DNA of 64,000 nt from Myxococcus virescens (GTDB lineage: Bacteria; Myxococcota; Myxococcia; Myxococcales; Myxococcaceae), in assembly GCF_900101905.1 (NCBI RefSeq), contig NZ_FNAJ01000012.1, forward strand, positions 143,992 through 207,991, given 5' to 3'. Below the pieces are notes generated by a model. The model saw only the letters and a program-made list of their open reading frames with translations, did no database searches and had not been told where the DNA came from. Both the position numbers and the translations under genes were made by a program. This document shows positions 7,967 to 16,862 of the stretch, in pieces (within the stretch, counting starts at the first letter, position 1; every line of letters starts with the position of its first letter).

Positions 7967-9556
7967 ATGAGTCTGGGCTCCCTCGCGCTGGTGCTCCACG
8001 CGCACCTTCCCTTCGTTCGGCACCCCGAGCATGAGGACTTCCTCGAGGAGGACTGGCTCTACGAGGCCATCTCCGAGACGTACCTCCCGCTGCTCCAGGT
8101 CTTCGACGGACTGGCGGAGGACGGCGTCCCGTTCCGCCTGGCGATGACGCTGTCTCCGACGCTCGTCTCCATGCTGCGCGACGAGCTGCTGATGAGCCGC
8201 TACGCACGGCGGCTGGACCTGCTCTGCGAACTGGGCGCGAGAGAGGTGCATCGGACGCGAGATGACGCCACCTTCGGCCCCATTGCCCGCTTCTACCGGG
8301 ACCACTTCGAGTCCCTGCGCCGCGCGTTCCATGACCGCTACAAGCGCGACCTCGTCGCCGCGTTCCGGCGGCTCCAGGACGCGGGCTACCTGGACATCCT
8401 CACCTGCAACGCGACACACGGTTTCCTGCCGTTGATGCAGCAGGTGCCCGAAGCCGTCCGTGCCCAGGTGACGGTGGCCGCGAACCACTACCGCCAGCAC
8501 TTCGGCAGGGACCCCGCCGGCATCTGGCTCGCCGAGTGCGGCTACTACCCGGGCCTGGAGCGCCTGCTGGCCAGCGAGCGCATTCGTTACTTCTTCGTCG
8601 ACACGCACGGCCTGACGGACGCCGTGCCCCGACCCCTGCATGGCCCCTACGCACCCGTCTTCACCGAGGCGGGCGTCGCCGCGTATGCCCGAGACCCGGA
8701 GAGCAGCCAGCAGGTGTGGAGCACCGAGCACGGCTACCCGGGCGACCCGGACTACCGCGAGTTCTACCGGGACATCGGCTGGGACCTGGACCTGGACTAC
8801 ATCCGCCCGTTCATCCAGCCCACCGGCGAGCGCAAGAACACCGGCTTCAAGTACTTCCGCATCACCGGGAAGACGAACGAGAAGCGCCCGTACGATCCGC
8901 TCGCCGCGCGTGAGCGGGCCTCGGTGCATGCGGGCAACTTCCTCTTCAACCGCCAACGGCAGATTGAAGACCTGGCCTCGCGCCTGGGCGGCAGGGCGCC
9001 GGTGGTCGTCGCGCCCTATGACGCCGAGCTCTTCGGCCACTGGTGGTTCGAGGGGCCCCAGTTCCTCGACTTCCTCATCCGCAAGGTCGCGTATGACCAG
9101 AAGACGTTCCGGCTGGTGACGCCGTTGGATGACCTGCGGGAGCACCCGGAGAATCAGGTGGCGACGCCGCCGCTGTCCTCGTGGGGCGCGGGCGGATACG
9201 CCAACATGTGGCTCGACGGCAGCAATGATTGGATCTACCGCCACCTCAACCACTGCGCGAAGCAGATGGTGGCGCTGGCGCGGGACTTCCCGGATGCCGG
9301 TGAGCTGCAACGTCGCGCGCTCAATCAGGCGGCCAGGGAGCTGCTGCTCGCCCAGTCCTCCGACTGGGCCTTCATCATGAAGACGGGCACCATGGTGGAG
9401 TACGCCCAGCGCCGCACGCGCGAGCACATCCTGCGCTTCCAGCGCCTGCACGAGCAGCTGCGCGGCGGCAGTCTGGACGAGGGCTGGCTCTCTCTCGTGG
9501 AGGGGCGGGACAACCTCTATCCAGAGCTGGACTACCGCCTCTATCTGCCTGCCTGA
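7967..9556 (+). CDS. GH57/DUF1957 alpha-glucan branching-type glycoside hydrolase
   Basis: The 529-residue enzyme belongs to the glycoside hydrolase 57 subgroup with a DUF1957 C-terminal domain, which includes 1,4-alpha-glucan branching enzymes. Visible GH57 signatures are HAHLPFVRHP near residue 12, GIWLAECGYYPGLE (nucleophile Glu region, about 185-198) and APYDAELFGHWWFEGP (catalytic Asp region, about 347-362). GGYANMWLDGSNDWIYRHL and SDWAFIMKTGTMVEYA are DUF1957 hallmarks. Length is normal for the bacterial family. No signal peptide is seen, so it is probably cytoplasmic. It follows the DUF4912 gene and presumably branches or remodels an intracellular alpha-glucan. Activity as a branching enzyme rather than an amylase is inferred from the subfamily. 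Confidence 0.88.
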   Translation: MSLGSLALVLHAHLPFVRHPEHEDFLEEDWLYEAISETYLPLLQVFDGLAEDGVPFRLAMTLSPTLVSMLRDELLMSRYARRLDLLCELGAREVHRTRDDATFGPIARFYRDHFESLRRAFHDRYKRDLVAAFRRLQDAGYLDILTCNATHGFLPLMQQVPEAVRAQVTVAANHYRQHFGRDPAGIWLAECGYYPGLERLLASERIRYFFVDTHGLTDAVPRPLHGPYAPVFTEAGVAAYARDPESSQQVWSTEHGYPGDPDYREFYRDIGWDLDLDYIRPFIQPTGERKNTGFKYFRITGKTNEKRPYDPLAARERASVHAGNFLFNRQRQIEDLASRLGGRAPVVVAPYDAELFGHWWFEGPQFLDFLIRKVAYDQKTFRLVTPLDDLREHPENQVATPPLSSWGAGGYANMWLDGSNDWIYRHLNHCAKQMVALARDFPDAGELQRRALNQAARELLLAQSSDWAFIMKTGTMVEYAQRRTREHILRFQRLHEQLRGGSLDEGWLSLVEGRDNLYPELDYRLYLPA

Positions 9557-9653
9557 GGCCAGAGGGGAGCAGGGTGGGGTGATGTGTCCTCCTGTCGCCA
9601 CGACAGACGGTTTGGCTTGCGGGGCAGGTTTTCGGCTTTAGCTTGGTCTGCAT

Positions 9654-11135
9654 ATGAACCGTTCGACCGTCTCGTTCCGGAAGGCGCTCGTCGCCGCGCT
9701 CCTGGTCGCGTTGCCTCCCGCTGTTGCTGTCTCGCAGGCGCCAAAGTCGCCGCCCGCGGCCACCCAGCCGGGCGCCGGGAACGTCCTCCAGCCCGCGACA
9801 CGGGAGGCCCAGGCGCTTCCGTCGCTGGCGCCGCTGGTGGAGTCGGTGAAGTCGGCGGTGGTCAACGTGGACGTGCAGGCCCGAGGGGGCGGCGTTCCGC
9901 GGGGGATGGAGGACAACCCGCTCTTCGAGCGCTTCTTCGGTGGAGGCCGCGAGGGCGGCCGTCAGCGCCGCGAGCCGCTGCGCCAAGGGGCAGGGTCCGG
10001 CTTCATCATCGACCCGAAGGGCGTCGTCCTCACCAACAACCACGTGGTGGAGGATGCCGTCAGCATCACCATCCGCCTGGATGACGGACGCAGCTTCAGC
10101 GGCGAAGTGGTGGGGCGGGACCCGCTCACGGACGTGGCGCTCGTGCGGCTCAAGGAGAAGGTGGAGAACCTGCCCACCGTGAAGCTGGGCGACTCGGATG
10201 CGCTGCGCGTGGGTGACTGGGTGGTGGCCATTGGCAACCCCTTCGGTCTGGCCTCCAGCGTCAGCCTGGGCATCGTCTCCGCGCGGGCGCGTGAGATTGG
10301 CGCCAGCCAGTACGACGAGTTCCTCCAGACGGACGCGGCCATCAACCCGGGCAACTCGGGCGGCCCGCTCTTCAACATGAAGGGCGAAGTGGTGGGCATC
10401 AACACCGCCATCGTCGGTGGTGGCTCCGGCATCGGCTTCGCGGTGCCCAGCAATCTCATCGGTTCACTGCTGCCGCAGCTGGAGAAGGAGGGCGCCGTCA
10501 CGCGCGCATGGCTGGGCGTGGGCATCCAGGACTTGACGCGGGACCTGGCCAGCGCGCTCAAGCTCTCCGTGAATCAAGGCGCCATCCTCACGCAGGTGAT
10601 GCCGTCTTCTCCCGCGGCGAAGGCGGGCCTGAAGCAGGACGACGTCGTCACCGCCATCGACGGCCGGACCGTCACCTCCAGCGGCGAGCTGACGCGCACC
10701 GTGGCGCTCAAGCGTCCCGGAAGCACCTCCACGTTGACGCTCTACCGCGACGGCAAGAAGCAGGACGTGAAGGTGACGCTCGGCACGCGGCCGGACCTGG
10801 AGGGCGTGGCCTCGGCGAAGCAGCGGCCGGAGGACCAGCAGGAGAGCTCCCGGCGCGTGGGCGTCAGCCTCCAGAACCTGGATGCGCGCACCGCGCAGCA
10901 GGCCGGCTTCACGGACAGCAGCGGCGCGCTCATCACCGATGTGGTGCCCGGCTCGCCCGCGGACCGCGCGCAGTTGGAGCCCGGCATGGTCGTCATCGAG
11001 GCCAACCGCAAGAAGGTGGAGAACGCGGACGCCCTGGCCCGCATCATCAAGGGCGCCGCGTCCGGGAGCACCTTGCTGCTGCGCGTGACGGCGCCGGGCG
11101 GGGCTCGCAACCTGCGCGCCCTGCGGGTGCCGTGA
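9654..11135 (+). CDS. HtrA/DegP-type periplasmic serine protease with two PDZ domains
   Basis: This 493-residue protease/chaperone degrades or refolds damaged envelope proteins. An N-terminal signal peptide (about 1-28) is followed by a trypsin-like domain with the catalytic triad H130 (LTNNHVVEDA), D160 (DPLTDVAL) and S235 (NPGNSGGPL). Two PDZ domains follow, at about 285-380 and 400-490. A Q-linker region rich in Pro/Ala separates signal and protease. Domain order and length match DegP/DegQ/MucD. Start ATG 9654 has no strong ribosome-binding site. The SGNH hydrolase gene begins 22 bases downstream and may be in the same transcript. Confidence 0.93.
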   Translation: MNRSTVSFRKALVAALLVALPPAVAVSQAPKSPPAATQPGAGNVLQPATREAQALPSLAPLVESVKSAVVNVDVQARGGGVPRGMEDNPLFERFFGGGREGGRQRREPLRQGAGSGFIIDPKGVVLTNNHVVEDAVSITIRLDDGRSFSGEVVGRDPLTDVALVRLKEKVENLPTVKLGDSDALRVGDWVVAIGNPFGLASSVSLGIVSARAREIGASQYDEFLQTDAAINPGNSGGPLFNMKGEVVGINTAIVGGGSGIGFAVPSNLIGSLLPQLEKEGAVTRAWLGVGIQDLTRDLASALKLSVNQGAILTQVMPSSPAAKAGLKQDDVVTAIDGRTVTSSGELTRTVALKRPGSTSTLTLYRDGKKQDVKVTLGTRPDLEGVASAKQRPEDQQESSRRVGVSLQNLDARTAQQAGFTDSSGALITDVVPGSPADRAQLEPGMVVIEANRKKVENADALARIIKGAASGSTLLLRVTAPGGARNLRALRVP

Positions 11136-11157
11136 GTCCGGAGCGTGGGAGCGGCGG

Positions 11158-11751
11158 ATGAGCGTCAACTACGTCGCGCTTGGAGACAGCACGGCCGTGG
11201 GCGTAGGGGCGGCGCGAGGAGGGGGCTATCCCGAGCGCCTCGCCTCCCGGCTGCGCGCTGCTGGCCTGCCCGTGGGCCTCACCAACCTGGGGCAGAGCGG
11301 CGCGCGCATCCGTGACGTCTTCACGGGACAGGTGAAGCGCGCCGTGGCCGCGCAGCCCACACTGGTGACGCTGGGCATCGGGACGAATGACCTCTGGCGC
11401 GGCACGCCCGTGGAGGACTTCCAGGACGACCTGGACCGCATCGCGCGAAGGTTGAAGCAGACCGGGGCGCCGCTGGTGGTGGTGAACCTCGCGGACCTGG
11501 CGCTGGCTCCGGTGGCGCGGCTGGTGCCCGCGGCGCTGTACGAAGGCCGCATCGAGCCCTTCAACGCCGCCATCGCGGAGGTGGCCCGGGTGCACGGCAT
11601 GCACCACGTGGACCTCTTCGCGGCGAGCAAGGACATGATTCCCAGGAGCCCCCACTTCTTCTCGGACGACGGCTTCCATCCGTCGGCCGATGGCTATGAG
11701 GAGTGGGCGGACCTGCTGCTGCCCACGGCGCAGACGCTCGTGAGCCGCTGA
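11158..11751 (+). CDS. SGNH/GDSL-family hydrolase
   Basis: The 197-residue protein has the SGNH esterase blocks: block I GDSTAVG with catalytic Ser11, block II with Gly in NLGQSGARI, block III GTND, and block V DGFHPS with the catalytic Asp/His pair. No signal peptide is visible, so it may be cytoplasmic. Substrate cannot be told; family members act on acyl esters of lipids, thioesters or glycans. GGGAG stands 7 bases before ATG 11158. The gene is tail-to-tail with the diguanylate cyclase gene with a 4-base gap. Confidence 0.85.
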   Translation: MSVNYVALGDSTAVGVGAARGGGYPERLASRLRAAGLPVGLTNLGQSGARIRDVFTGQVKRAVAAQPTLVTLGIGTNDLWRGTPVEDFQDDLDRIARRLKQTGAPLVVVNLADLALAPVARLVPAALYEGRIEPFNAAIAEVARVHGMHHVDLFAASKDMIPRSPHFFSDDGFHPSADGYEEWADLLLPTAQTLVSR

Positions 11752-11755
11752 GCGC

Positions 11756-13693
11756 CTATGCCTTGGCCACGCCACCCGGAGGCTTGGGAGCGGCAGTCAC
11801 GGCGGGAGGCTCGGCCGTGGGCGTGTGCGGGCCCCGCTCGCGGCCCGGGTGCAGCTCCATGCCGGCCTCGTACTGGGTGGTGCGGTTCCGGCCGGTGCGC
11901 TTGCTGAAATAGAGCGCCGCGTCCGCGCAGTCCACCAGCTCTTCCTGGGCGGAGGCGTCGGAGGGGAAGTGCGACGCGCCAATGGACACCGTGACGTGGT
12001 TGCCCGGCAGGCCCGGCTGGACCAACTCCACGGATTCCGCCACGGCGCGGCGCAGCTTCTCCGCGACCTCCATGGCCTCCGCCTTGTTCGTCTGGGGCAG
12101 GAGGATGACGAACTCCTCGCCGCCGTAGCGCGCCAGTGTGTCCACCTTGCGCACGCGCAGCCGCAGCACGTCGCACACCCGGCGCAGCGTTTCGTCACCC
12201 ACGCGGTGGCCGGCCAGGTCGTTGATGCGCTTGAAGTGGTCCACGTCCACCATGAGCAGCGCCAGCGGGGTGCCGAAGCGGTTCGAACGCGCCAGCTCCA
12301 GCTCCATGCGCTGGAAGAGGTGGCGGCGGTTGGGCACGCCGGTGAGCGGGTCCGTCATGGTGAGCTTCACCGTCTCCGCGTGCAGCCGGGCGTTCTTCAC
12401 CGCCGTGGCCACCACGTCCGCCACCGCGTTGAGCAGCTCGATTTCCTCCGCGGAGAAGCTGGCCACCTCGGGGCGCTGGAAGTTCATCACGCCCAGCAGC
12501 GTCTCCATGTGCACCATGGGCGCCGCCAGCAGCGCGCCGCTGTTCAGCCCGCCCTTCACCAGGTCCGGCTTGGCGAACACGCTGGAGCGGTCCGACGTGT
12601 CCGGCAGGTACACGGACTTGCGCGTCTCCGCCGCGCGCCCGCAGGCGCCTTCGCCCAGCGCGAAGGTGAGGCCCTCCGCGCCGCGGCCCTCCGGCCAGGC
12701 GTGCTTGATTTCCAGCAGGCCCTCCGGGTTCATCAACATGATGGAGAACTCGGGGATGCGCAGCCGCTCGGTCACCAGCCGGGTGACGGCGTCCAGCAGC
12801 TCATCCAGCTCCAGCGTGGCGTTGAGCGAGCGCGCCACGTCGAAGAGCAGCGACAGCTCCTTGAGGCGGTCCTCCAGCTCGTCCTTGAGGGCCAGCTTCT
12901 CCTTCACCAGCTCCAGGTCGCGGTGGGTGTCGATCTCCTCCGCCTTCATGGAGGTGAGCCGCGCCAGCATCTGGTTGAAGGCCGCGCCCAACTGCGCGAG
13001 CTCGTCGGTGCCTCGCGCCTCCGCGCGCACCAGCAGGTCGCCCGCCTCCGCGCGCCGCATGGCCACGCTCAGCTTGCGCAGCGGGCGGGTGAGGACGAAG
13101 TGCAGCGCCAGCCCGGTGATGAGCGCCAGCAGCACCACGAACAGGCCCATGGAGCCGAGCGCCGCGCCGAACACGGACGACAGCTGCTGGTGCAGCGCCG
13201 GCTCCGCCATGCGCAGCTGCAGGATGCTGGCGCCCGGCACGTCGCCGGAGGTGTGGCAGCCGGCGCACTCGGGCCCGCCGAGGGGACGGATGACCTCCGT
13301 CATCTGCGCCACCGAGCGCGCCCGCTCCGGGCCAGGGGCCGTCAGCCGCGCGGCCTCCGGGTGCGTCGTGCCTTCTTCACCCGAGCGGCGGGACCAGAGG
13401 ATGCGCCCATCCGGCGTCAGCACCCGGACGTCCTCCACCGAGCGGAAGAGCCGGGTGTCGGAGCGCATCACCTCCGTCACCGCGCCATGGGCCGGAGCCC
13501 CGCGCGCCTGCGGGAGGGTGAAGGTGGATGCGACGAACTCCGCCAGCGCCAGCGACTCCACCTGGGTGGCGTCCTGGACCGCGACCCGCGCCTCACGCCA
13601 GAAGTGGCCGACGCCCAGCAGCGCCACGAGCAACCCGGGCAGGGCGATGCTCCACAGCAGCTTGCGACCAACGGTGTCGGGACCCAGGGGCAT
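11756..13693 (-). CDS. Membrane diguanylate cyclase with periplasmic c-heme motif, HAMP, GAF and GGDEF domains
   Basis: The 645-residue protein has a first membrane segment at about 12-30, a periplasmic sensor region of about 150 residues, a second membrane segment at about 178-202, HAMP (about 203-255), a coiled coil, GAF (about 285-437) and GGDEF (about 445-610). The active site is intact (YGGEEF, 523-528), as is the inhibitory I-site RKVD (515-518) five residues before it. The periplasmic region contains C143-A-G-C146-H147, a c-type heme attachment motif, so redox or gas sensing is likely. Product would be cyclic di-GMP. The C-terminus is a Pro-rich tail. GTG/ATG alternatives further upstream are out of frame, so ATG 13693 is the start. 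Confidence 0.9.
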   Translation of the reverse strand: MPLGPDTVGRKLLWSIALPGLLVALLGVGHFWREARVAVQDATQVESLALAEFVASTFTLPQARGAPAHGAVTEVMRSDTRLFRSVEDVRVLTPDGRILWSRRSGEEGTTHPEAARLTAPGPERARSVAQMTEVIRPLGGPECAGCHTSGDVPGASILQLRMAEPALHQQLSSVFGAALGSMGLFVVLLALITGLALHFVLTRPLRKLSVAMRRAEAGDLLVRAEARGTDELAQLGAAFNQMLARLTSMKAEEIDTHRDLELVKEKLALKDELEDRLKELSLLFDVARSLNATLELDELLDAVTRLVTERLRIPEFSIMLMNPEGLLEIKHAWPEGRGAEGLTFALGEGACGRAAETRKSVYLPDTSDRSSVFAKPDLVKGGLNSGALLAAPMVHMETLLGVMNFQRPEVASFSAEEIELLNAVADVVATAVKNARLHAETVKLTMTDPLTGVPNRRHLFQRMELELARSNRFGTPLALLMVDVDHFKRINDLAGHRVGDETLRRVCDVLRLRVRKVDTLARYGGEEFVILLPQTNKAEAMEVAEKLRRAVAESVELVQPGLPGNHVTVSIGASHFPSDASAQEELVDCADAALYFSKRTGRNRTTQYEAGMELHPGRERGPHTPTAEPPAVTAAPKPPGGVAKA

Positions 13694-13759
13694 ACGGGTG
13701 CTCGCGGCTCTCGAGCGCGGAGTTTCGGACGGGTTTCACGGAGTTGGGACGGTCCATGA

Positions 13760-13788
13760 ATTGTCAGGTGGCTGACGCTACCTGTCAA
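13760..13788 (-). promoter_or_regulatory. Promoter for the diguanylate cyclase, embedded in an inverted repeat
   Basis: On the minus strand TTGACA (13788-13783), a 17-base spacer and GACAAT (13765-13760) form a sigma-70-like promoter about 60 bases upstream of the start. TTGTCAGGT (13761-13769) and ACCTGTCAA (13780-13788) form a 9-base inverted repeat with one mismatch that spans both boxes, as expected of an operator. The regulator is unknown. Confidence 0.42.
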
Positions 13789-13871
13789 ACGAAGCGGTGA
13801 AATCATCCTACGATTGCGCTGACGCTGGATCACCTCCTGGTGCATCAATCAGGTGGATTCCTGGAGATTCC

Positions 13872-14633
13872 ATGGCGACCGAGTTTCTCACCTCCGCGCT
13901 GTTGCCGGTGCCACACGGCTTCACCACCCGCGCTGGCGGTTGTTCGGAGGGGCCCTACGCGTCACTCAACCTGGGTTTCTCCGTGGGCGACGAGCGGGCG
14001 CGCGTGGAGGAGAACCACCGCCGCCTTGCACAGGCCGCTGGCGCGCCGCTCGAAGCGCTGAGCCGCGTGTCGCAGGTGCACGGTGATCGCGTGGTGGAGG
14101 CCCGGAGCGGGGAGGGGGCCCAGGGGCTGCGCCCCACGGAGGGCGAGGCGGACGGACTGTGGACGCAGGCACCCGGAAGCTGGGTGGCGGTGGGCACGGC
14201 GGACTGCGTGCCGGTGCTGCTGGTGGACCCGGATGGCCGTAGCGTGGCGGCGGTGCACTCCGGCTGGCGGGGGACGGACGCGGACATCAGCGCGCGCGCC
14301 GTGGAGGTGCTGGTGGCGCGCGGTGCGAGGCCGGAGCGGCTGCTGGCGGCGGTGGGGCCGTCAATCCAGGTCTGTTGCTACGAGGTGTCGGAGGAGCTGG
14401 CGCAGCGCTTCAGCGCGCGCTTCGGGGAGGAAGTGGTGCGGTGGGTGGAAGGCAAGCCGCGGCTGGACCTGGCCCGCGCGGTGCGTCAGACGTTGGTGGG
14501 GGCGGGGCTCAAGCGGGCCCACGTCGATGTACTACAGGCCTGTACGGCGTGTGATCCCACGCGCTTCTTCTCCCACCGGCGGGACGCGGGGCGGACGGGG
14601 CGGCACCTCAATTACGTGGTACACCGCTTCTAG
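13872..14633 (+). CDS. pgeF: PgeF/YfiH-family purine nucleoside phosphorylase (laccase-domain fold)
   Basis: Product of 253 residues of the YfiH/DUF152 family, once annotated polyphenol oxidase and now known (FAMIN/LACC1, YlmD) to act on purine nucleosides; a role in peptidoglycan editing has been reported in E. coli. The zinc ligands are visible as H70 (SQVHGD), C112 (TADCVPVLL) and H129 (AVHSGWRGT), with QVCCYEVSEE downstream. The frame is open further upstream, but GGAG lies 5 bases before ATG 13872 and the family N-terminus (PHGFTTRAGG) follows directly, so this start is preferred. The stop is followed by a C-rich/G-rich small hairpin before the next promoter. Confidence 0.85.
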   Translation: MATEFLTSALLPVPHGFTTRAGGCSEGPYASLNLGFSVGDERARVEENHRRLAQAAGAPLEALSRVSQVHGDRVVEARSGEGAQGLRPTEGEADGLWTQAPGSWVAVGTADCVPVLLVDPDGRSVAAVHSGWRGTDADISARAVEVLVARGARPERLLAAVGPSIQVCCYEVSEELAQRFSARFGEEVVRWVEGKPRLDLARAVRQTLVGAGLKRAHVDVLQACTACDPTRFFSHRRDAGRTGRHLNYVVHRF

Positions 14634-14658
14634 CCTCCCCGTGTGGGGGGCCGATTTC

Positions 14659-14688
14659 TTGACGCTCTCCGACGGGCCTTCCTATCCT
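14659..14688 (+). promoter_or_regulatory. Sigma-70-like promoter for the CpoB-like/LysM gene pair
   Basis: TTGACG (14659-14664), an 18-base spacer and TATCCT (14683-14688) lie about 30 bases before the GTG start of the lipoprotein gene. Box matches are 5/6 and 4/6. Confidence 0.45.
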
Positions 14689-14717
14689 CGGGGAGACCCC
14701 TCTGCTGAAAAAGGCCC

Positions 14718-15578
14718 GTGCCCGCGCGCTCCGTCATCTTCCGTCTGCTCGCCGCCGCGCCCCTGTGTGCGCTGGGCGCTTGCGCCACCACCGCTTCCTC
14801 GGAGGCGGAGGTGAGTGCGCTGCGCTCCGAGCTGCGCACGCTGCGCGCGTCCCAGGAGCGGCTGGTGGAGCGGGTGGCCCGGTTGGAGGCGCACGACGCC
14901 GTGTCGCGCGCGGGGGCTTCGAGTGAGAGCCCGTCAGCGCGGCCCATTCCGGTGAAGGTGGAGGCGTCCGCGCAGGAGTCGCTGGGCGCCACGCCGGAGC
15001 TGGCGGTGGTGAAGCTCAAGCCGCGCCATGAGCCCGCGCCGAAGCTGCCCACCGCCGTGGCGGTGATGGAGCCGGACGACGAGCAGATGGAGATGTTCAT
15101 CAGCCCCGCGCCAGACGAAGGGTCCGGCGCGTCGGCGAGCGCCGCGTCGGCCGCGACCATGATGGCGTCGAACGAGGACGCGGGGGCGCAGCAGGACCCC
15201 GACGTGCTCGACGCGGAGTTCGACAAGGCCGTGAACATGCTGCGCACCGGCAACGTGGAGGGCGGGGTGGAGAAGCTGCGCCGCTTCGCCGATGAGAACC
15301 CGCGTCACCCGCGCGCCGACAACGCGCTCTATTTCAGCGGGTTGGGCCAGATTGGCCTCAACGAGTTCAAGGGAGCCGCGAAGACGTTCGAGCGGCTCAT
15401 CGACAAGTATCCCGCCGGGGACGCCATGCTGGACGGCATGCTCCGGCTCGCCGAGTGCCGGATGCGGCTCAACCAGTCCGCGGATGCCAAGGTGCTCTAC
15501 ACCCGCGTCGTCACCCAGTTCCCGGGGACGGCGGCTGCTACCCAGGCGGAACAGCGGCTCGCCGCGATCCCCCAGTGA
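14718..15578 (+). CDS. CpoB/YbgF-like TPR lipoprotein
   Basis: The 286-residue product starts at GTG 14718 after AAAAAGG. The N-terminus is a lipoprotein signal peptide with lipobox LGAC (Cys22). A short coiled coil (about 28-60), a low-complexity linker, and three TPR-like repeats (about 155-286; ADNALYFSGLGQIGLNEFKGAAKTFERL) follow. This is the layout of CpoB/YbgF, the periplasmic partner of the Tol-Pal system that couples outer-membrane constriction to cell-wall synthesis. No tolB or pal is adjacent, but a TolQ/TolR-type operon lies 5 kb away. It is followed within 26 bases by the LysM gene. Confidence 0.75.
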   Translation: MPARSVIFRLLAAAPLCALGACATTASSEAEVSALRSELRTLRASQERLVERVARLEAHDAVSRAGASSESPSARPIPVKVEASAQESLGATPELAVVKLKPRHEPAPKLPTAVAVMEPDDEQMEMFISPAPDEGSGASASAASAATMMASNEDAGAQQDPDVLDAEFDKAVNMLRTGNVEGGVEKLRRFADENPRHPRADNALYFSGLGQIGLNEFKGAAKTFERLIDKYPAGDAMLDGMLRLAECRMRLNQSADAKVLYTRVVTQFPGTAAATQAEQRLAAIPQ

Positions 15579-15604
15579 TGCTTCTTTCGAAAGGACGTCC
15601 CGCG

Positions 15605-16810
15605 ATGCGCTCCCGGATTCTCACCTCGCTGATGTTGAGCCTCGCCGTCGCGCCCACCGCGTACGCCCAGCAGGAGAACGAGGAAGAGCAGGACACGGGC
15701 GGTGAGATGGGCGGCGCCGAGGTGATGGACGAGGCGCCCGATTCCGCGCCGCCGACCTCCGTCACCCTTCCGCCCGGCGCGCCCCGGGGCCGTGAGAGCG
15801 CTCCCGGTGAGGTCCACTCCGTGGAGTCCGGTGACACGCTGTGGGACTTGTCCCAGCGTTACCTGGGCAGCCCCTGGTACTGGCCCAAGGTCTGGTCCTA
15901 CAACCCGGAGATCGCCAACCCGCACTGGATCTACCCCGGCAACCAGGTGCGCTTCTTCGCCGCGGGCGAGGAGGTCCCCACCCAGGTGACGGAGATGGTG
16001 GTCGACGAGGGCGACGTGACGGCCCCCATGGAGATGACCTCCAACGACCAGGTCACCGTGACGGGCAAGATTGGCGTCGACCTGGCCAACTCCGTCCCCG
16101 TGACGACGCAGGGCTTCGTCACCCAGCGCGAACTGGACGAGGCCGGCCGCATCGAGGGCTCGCCCTCCAACGCGGTGATGCTCTCCTTCCCGGACAGCGT
16201 CTACGTGCGCTTCAAGCGGAAGGGTGACGTGAAGGTGGGGGACCGCTACGTCGTCTACCACACCACCCAGGCCGTGAAGCACCCGGTGACCGGGCGCCCG
16301 CTGGGCTTCCTCACCGACTTCGTGGGCACCCTGCGCGTGCAGCGCGTGGGCGACGGCATCGTCACCGCGCAGATCATGGACACGTGGGACGGCATCGAGC
16401 GTGGCGACCTGGTGGGCCCCGTGGGTGAGCGCCTCACCGAGCGCGTGGCGCCGAAGCCGAACGCGAAGCAGGTGGACGGCACCGTCATCACCGCGCTGGT
16501 GCCGTACCTCACGGTGCTGGGTGAGAACCACAGCATCGTCGTGGACAAGGGCAGCGCGGATGGCGTGGAGCTGGGCAACACCTTCACCATCCTCCGCAAG
16601 GGGGACCCGTCCCGCCACGTGCTGGGCCACGACGTGCGCAAGCCGTCCAAGGAGGAGCAGTCCTTCCCCTGGCGGAACATCGGCGCGTGCATGGTGACCG
16701 AGGTCAAGGAGCGGACCTCCAACTGCCTCATGACCCGCTCCCTGGAGGAGCTGGTCCCCGGCGACCGCGCCCACATGGCCGCGGGCTCGTCGCCCTCGGC
16801 CAGCCGCTGA
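15605..16810 (+). CDS. Secreted LysM-domain protein
   Basis: Product of 401 residues. A cleavable signal peptide (MRSRILTSLMLSLAVAPTAYA) is followed by an acidic Glu/Asp/Pro region, then one LysM domain at about 69-117 (VESGDTLWDLSQRYLGSPWYWPKVWSYNP), which binds peptidoglycan. The remaining 280 residues resemble the long C-terminal region of myxobacterial LysM proteins and have no catalytic motif I can name. AAAGGA 10 bases upstream supports ATG 15605; an in-frame ATG at 15578 overlapping the previous stop would give a nine-residue extension that spoils the signal peptide. Likely a periplasmic cell-wall-binding protein co-transcribed with the CpoB-like lipoprotein. Confidence 0.85.
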   Translation: MRSRILTSLMLSLAVAPTAYAQQENEEEQDTGGEMGGAEVMDEAPDSAPPTSVTLPPGAPRGRESAPGEVHSVESGDTLWDLSQRYLGSPWYWPKVWSYNPEIANPHWIYPGNQVRFFAAGEEVPTQVTEMVVDEGDVTAPMEMTSNDQVTVTGKIGVDLANSVPVTTQGFVTQRELDEAGRIEGSPSNAVMLSFPDSVYVRFKRKGDVKVGDRYVVYHTTQAVKHPVTGRPLGFLTDFVGTLRVQRVGDGIVTAQIMDTWDGIERGDLVGPVGERLTERVAPKPNAKQVDGTVITALVPYLTVLGENHSIVVDKGSADGVELGNTFTILRKGDPSRHVLGHDVRKPSKEEQSFPWRNIGACMVTEVKERTSNCLMTRSLEELVPGDRAHMAAGSSPSASR

Positions 16811-16836
16811 GCGGCGCGGCAGGAAAAATGCAATGG

Positions 16837-16855
16837 GCCCCTCGGATGGAGGGGC
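16837..16855 (+). terminator. Hairpin after the LysM gene
   Basis: GCCCCTC (16837-16843) pairs perfectly with GAGGGGC (16849-16855) across a 5-base loop, 27 bases after the stop. There is no clear T-run, so termination efficiency is uncertain. Confidence 0.45.
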
Positions 16856-16862
16856 TGAGTCC

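Noticed and set aside
9592..9606. Short hairpin after the GH57 gene
   Set aside because: CTGTCG/CGACAG is only six base pairs with a 3-base loop and no T-run, so I do not call it a terminator.
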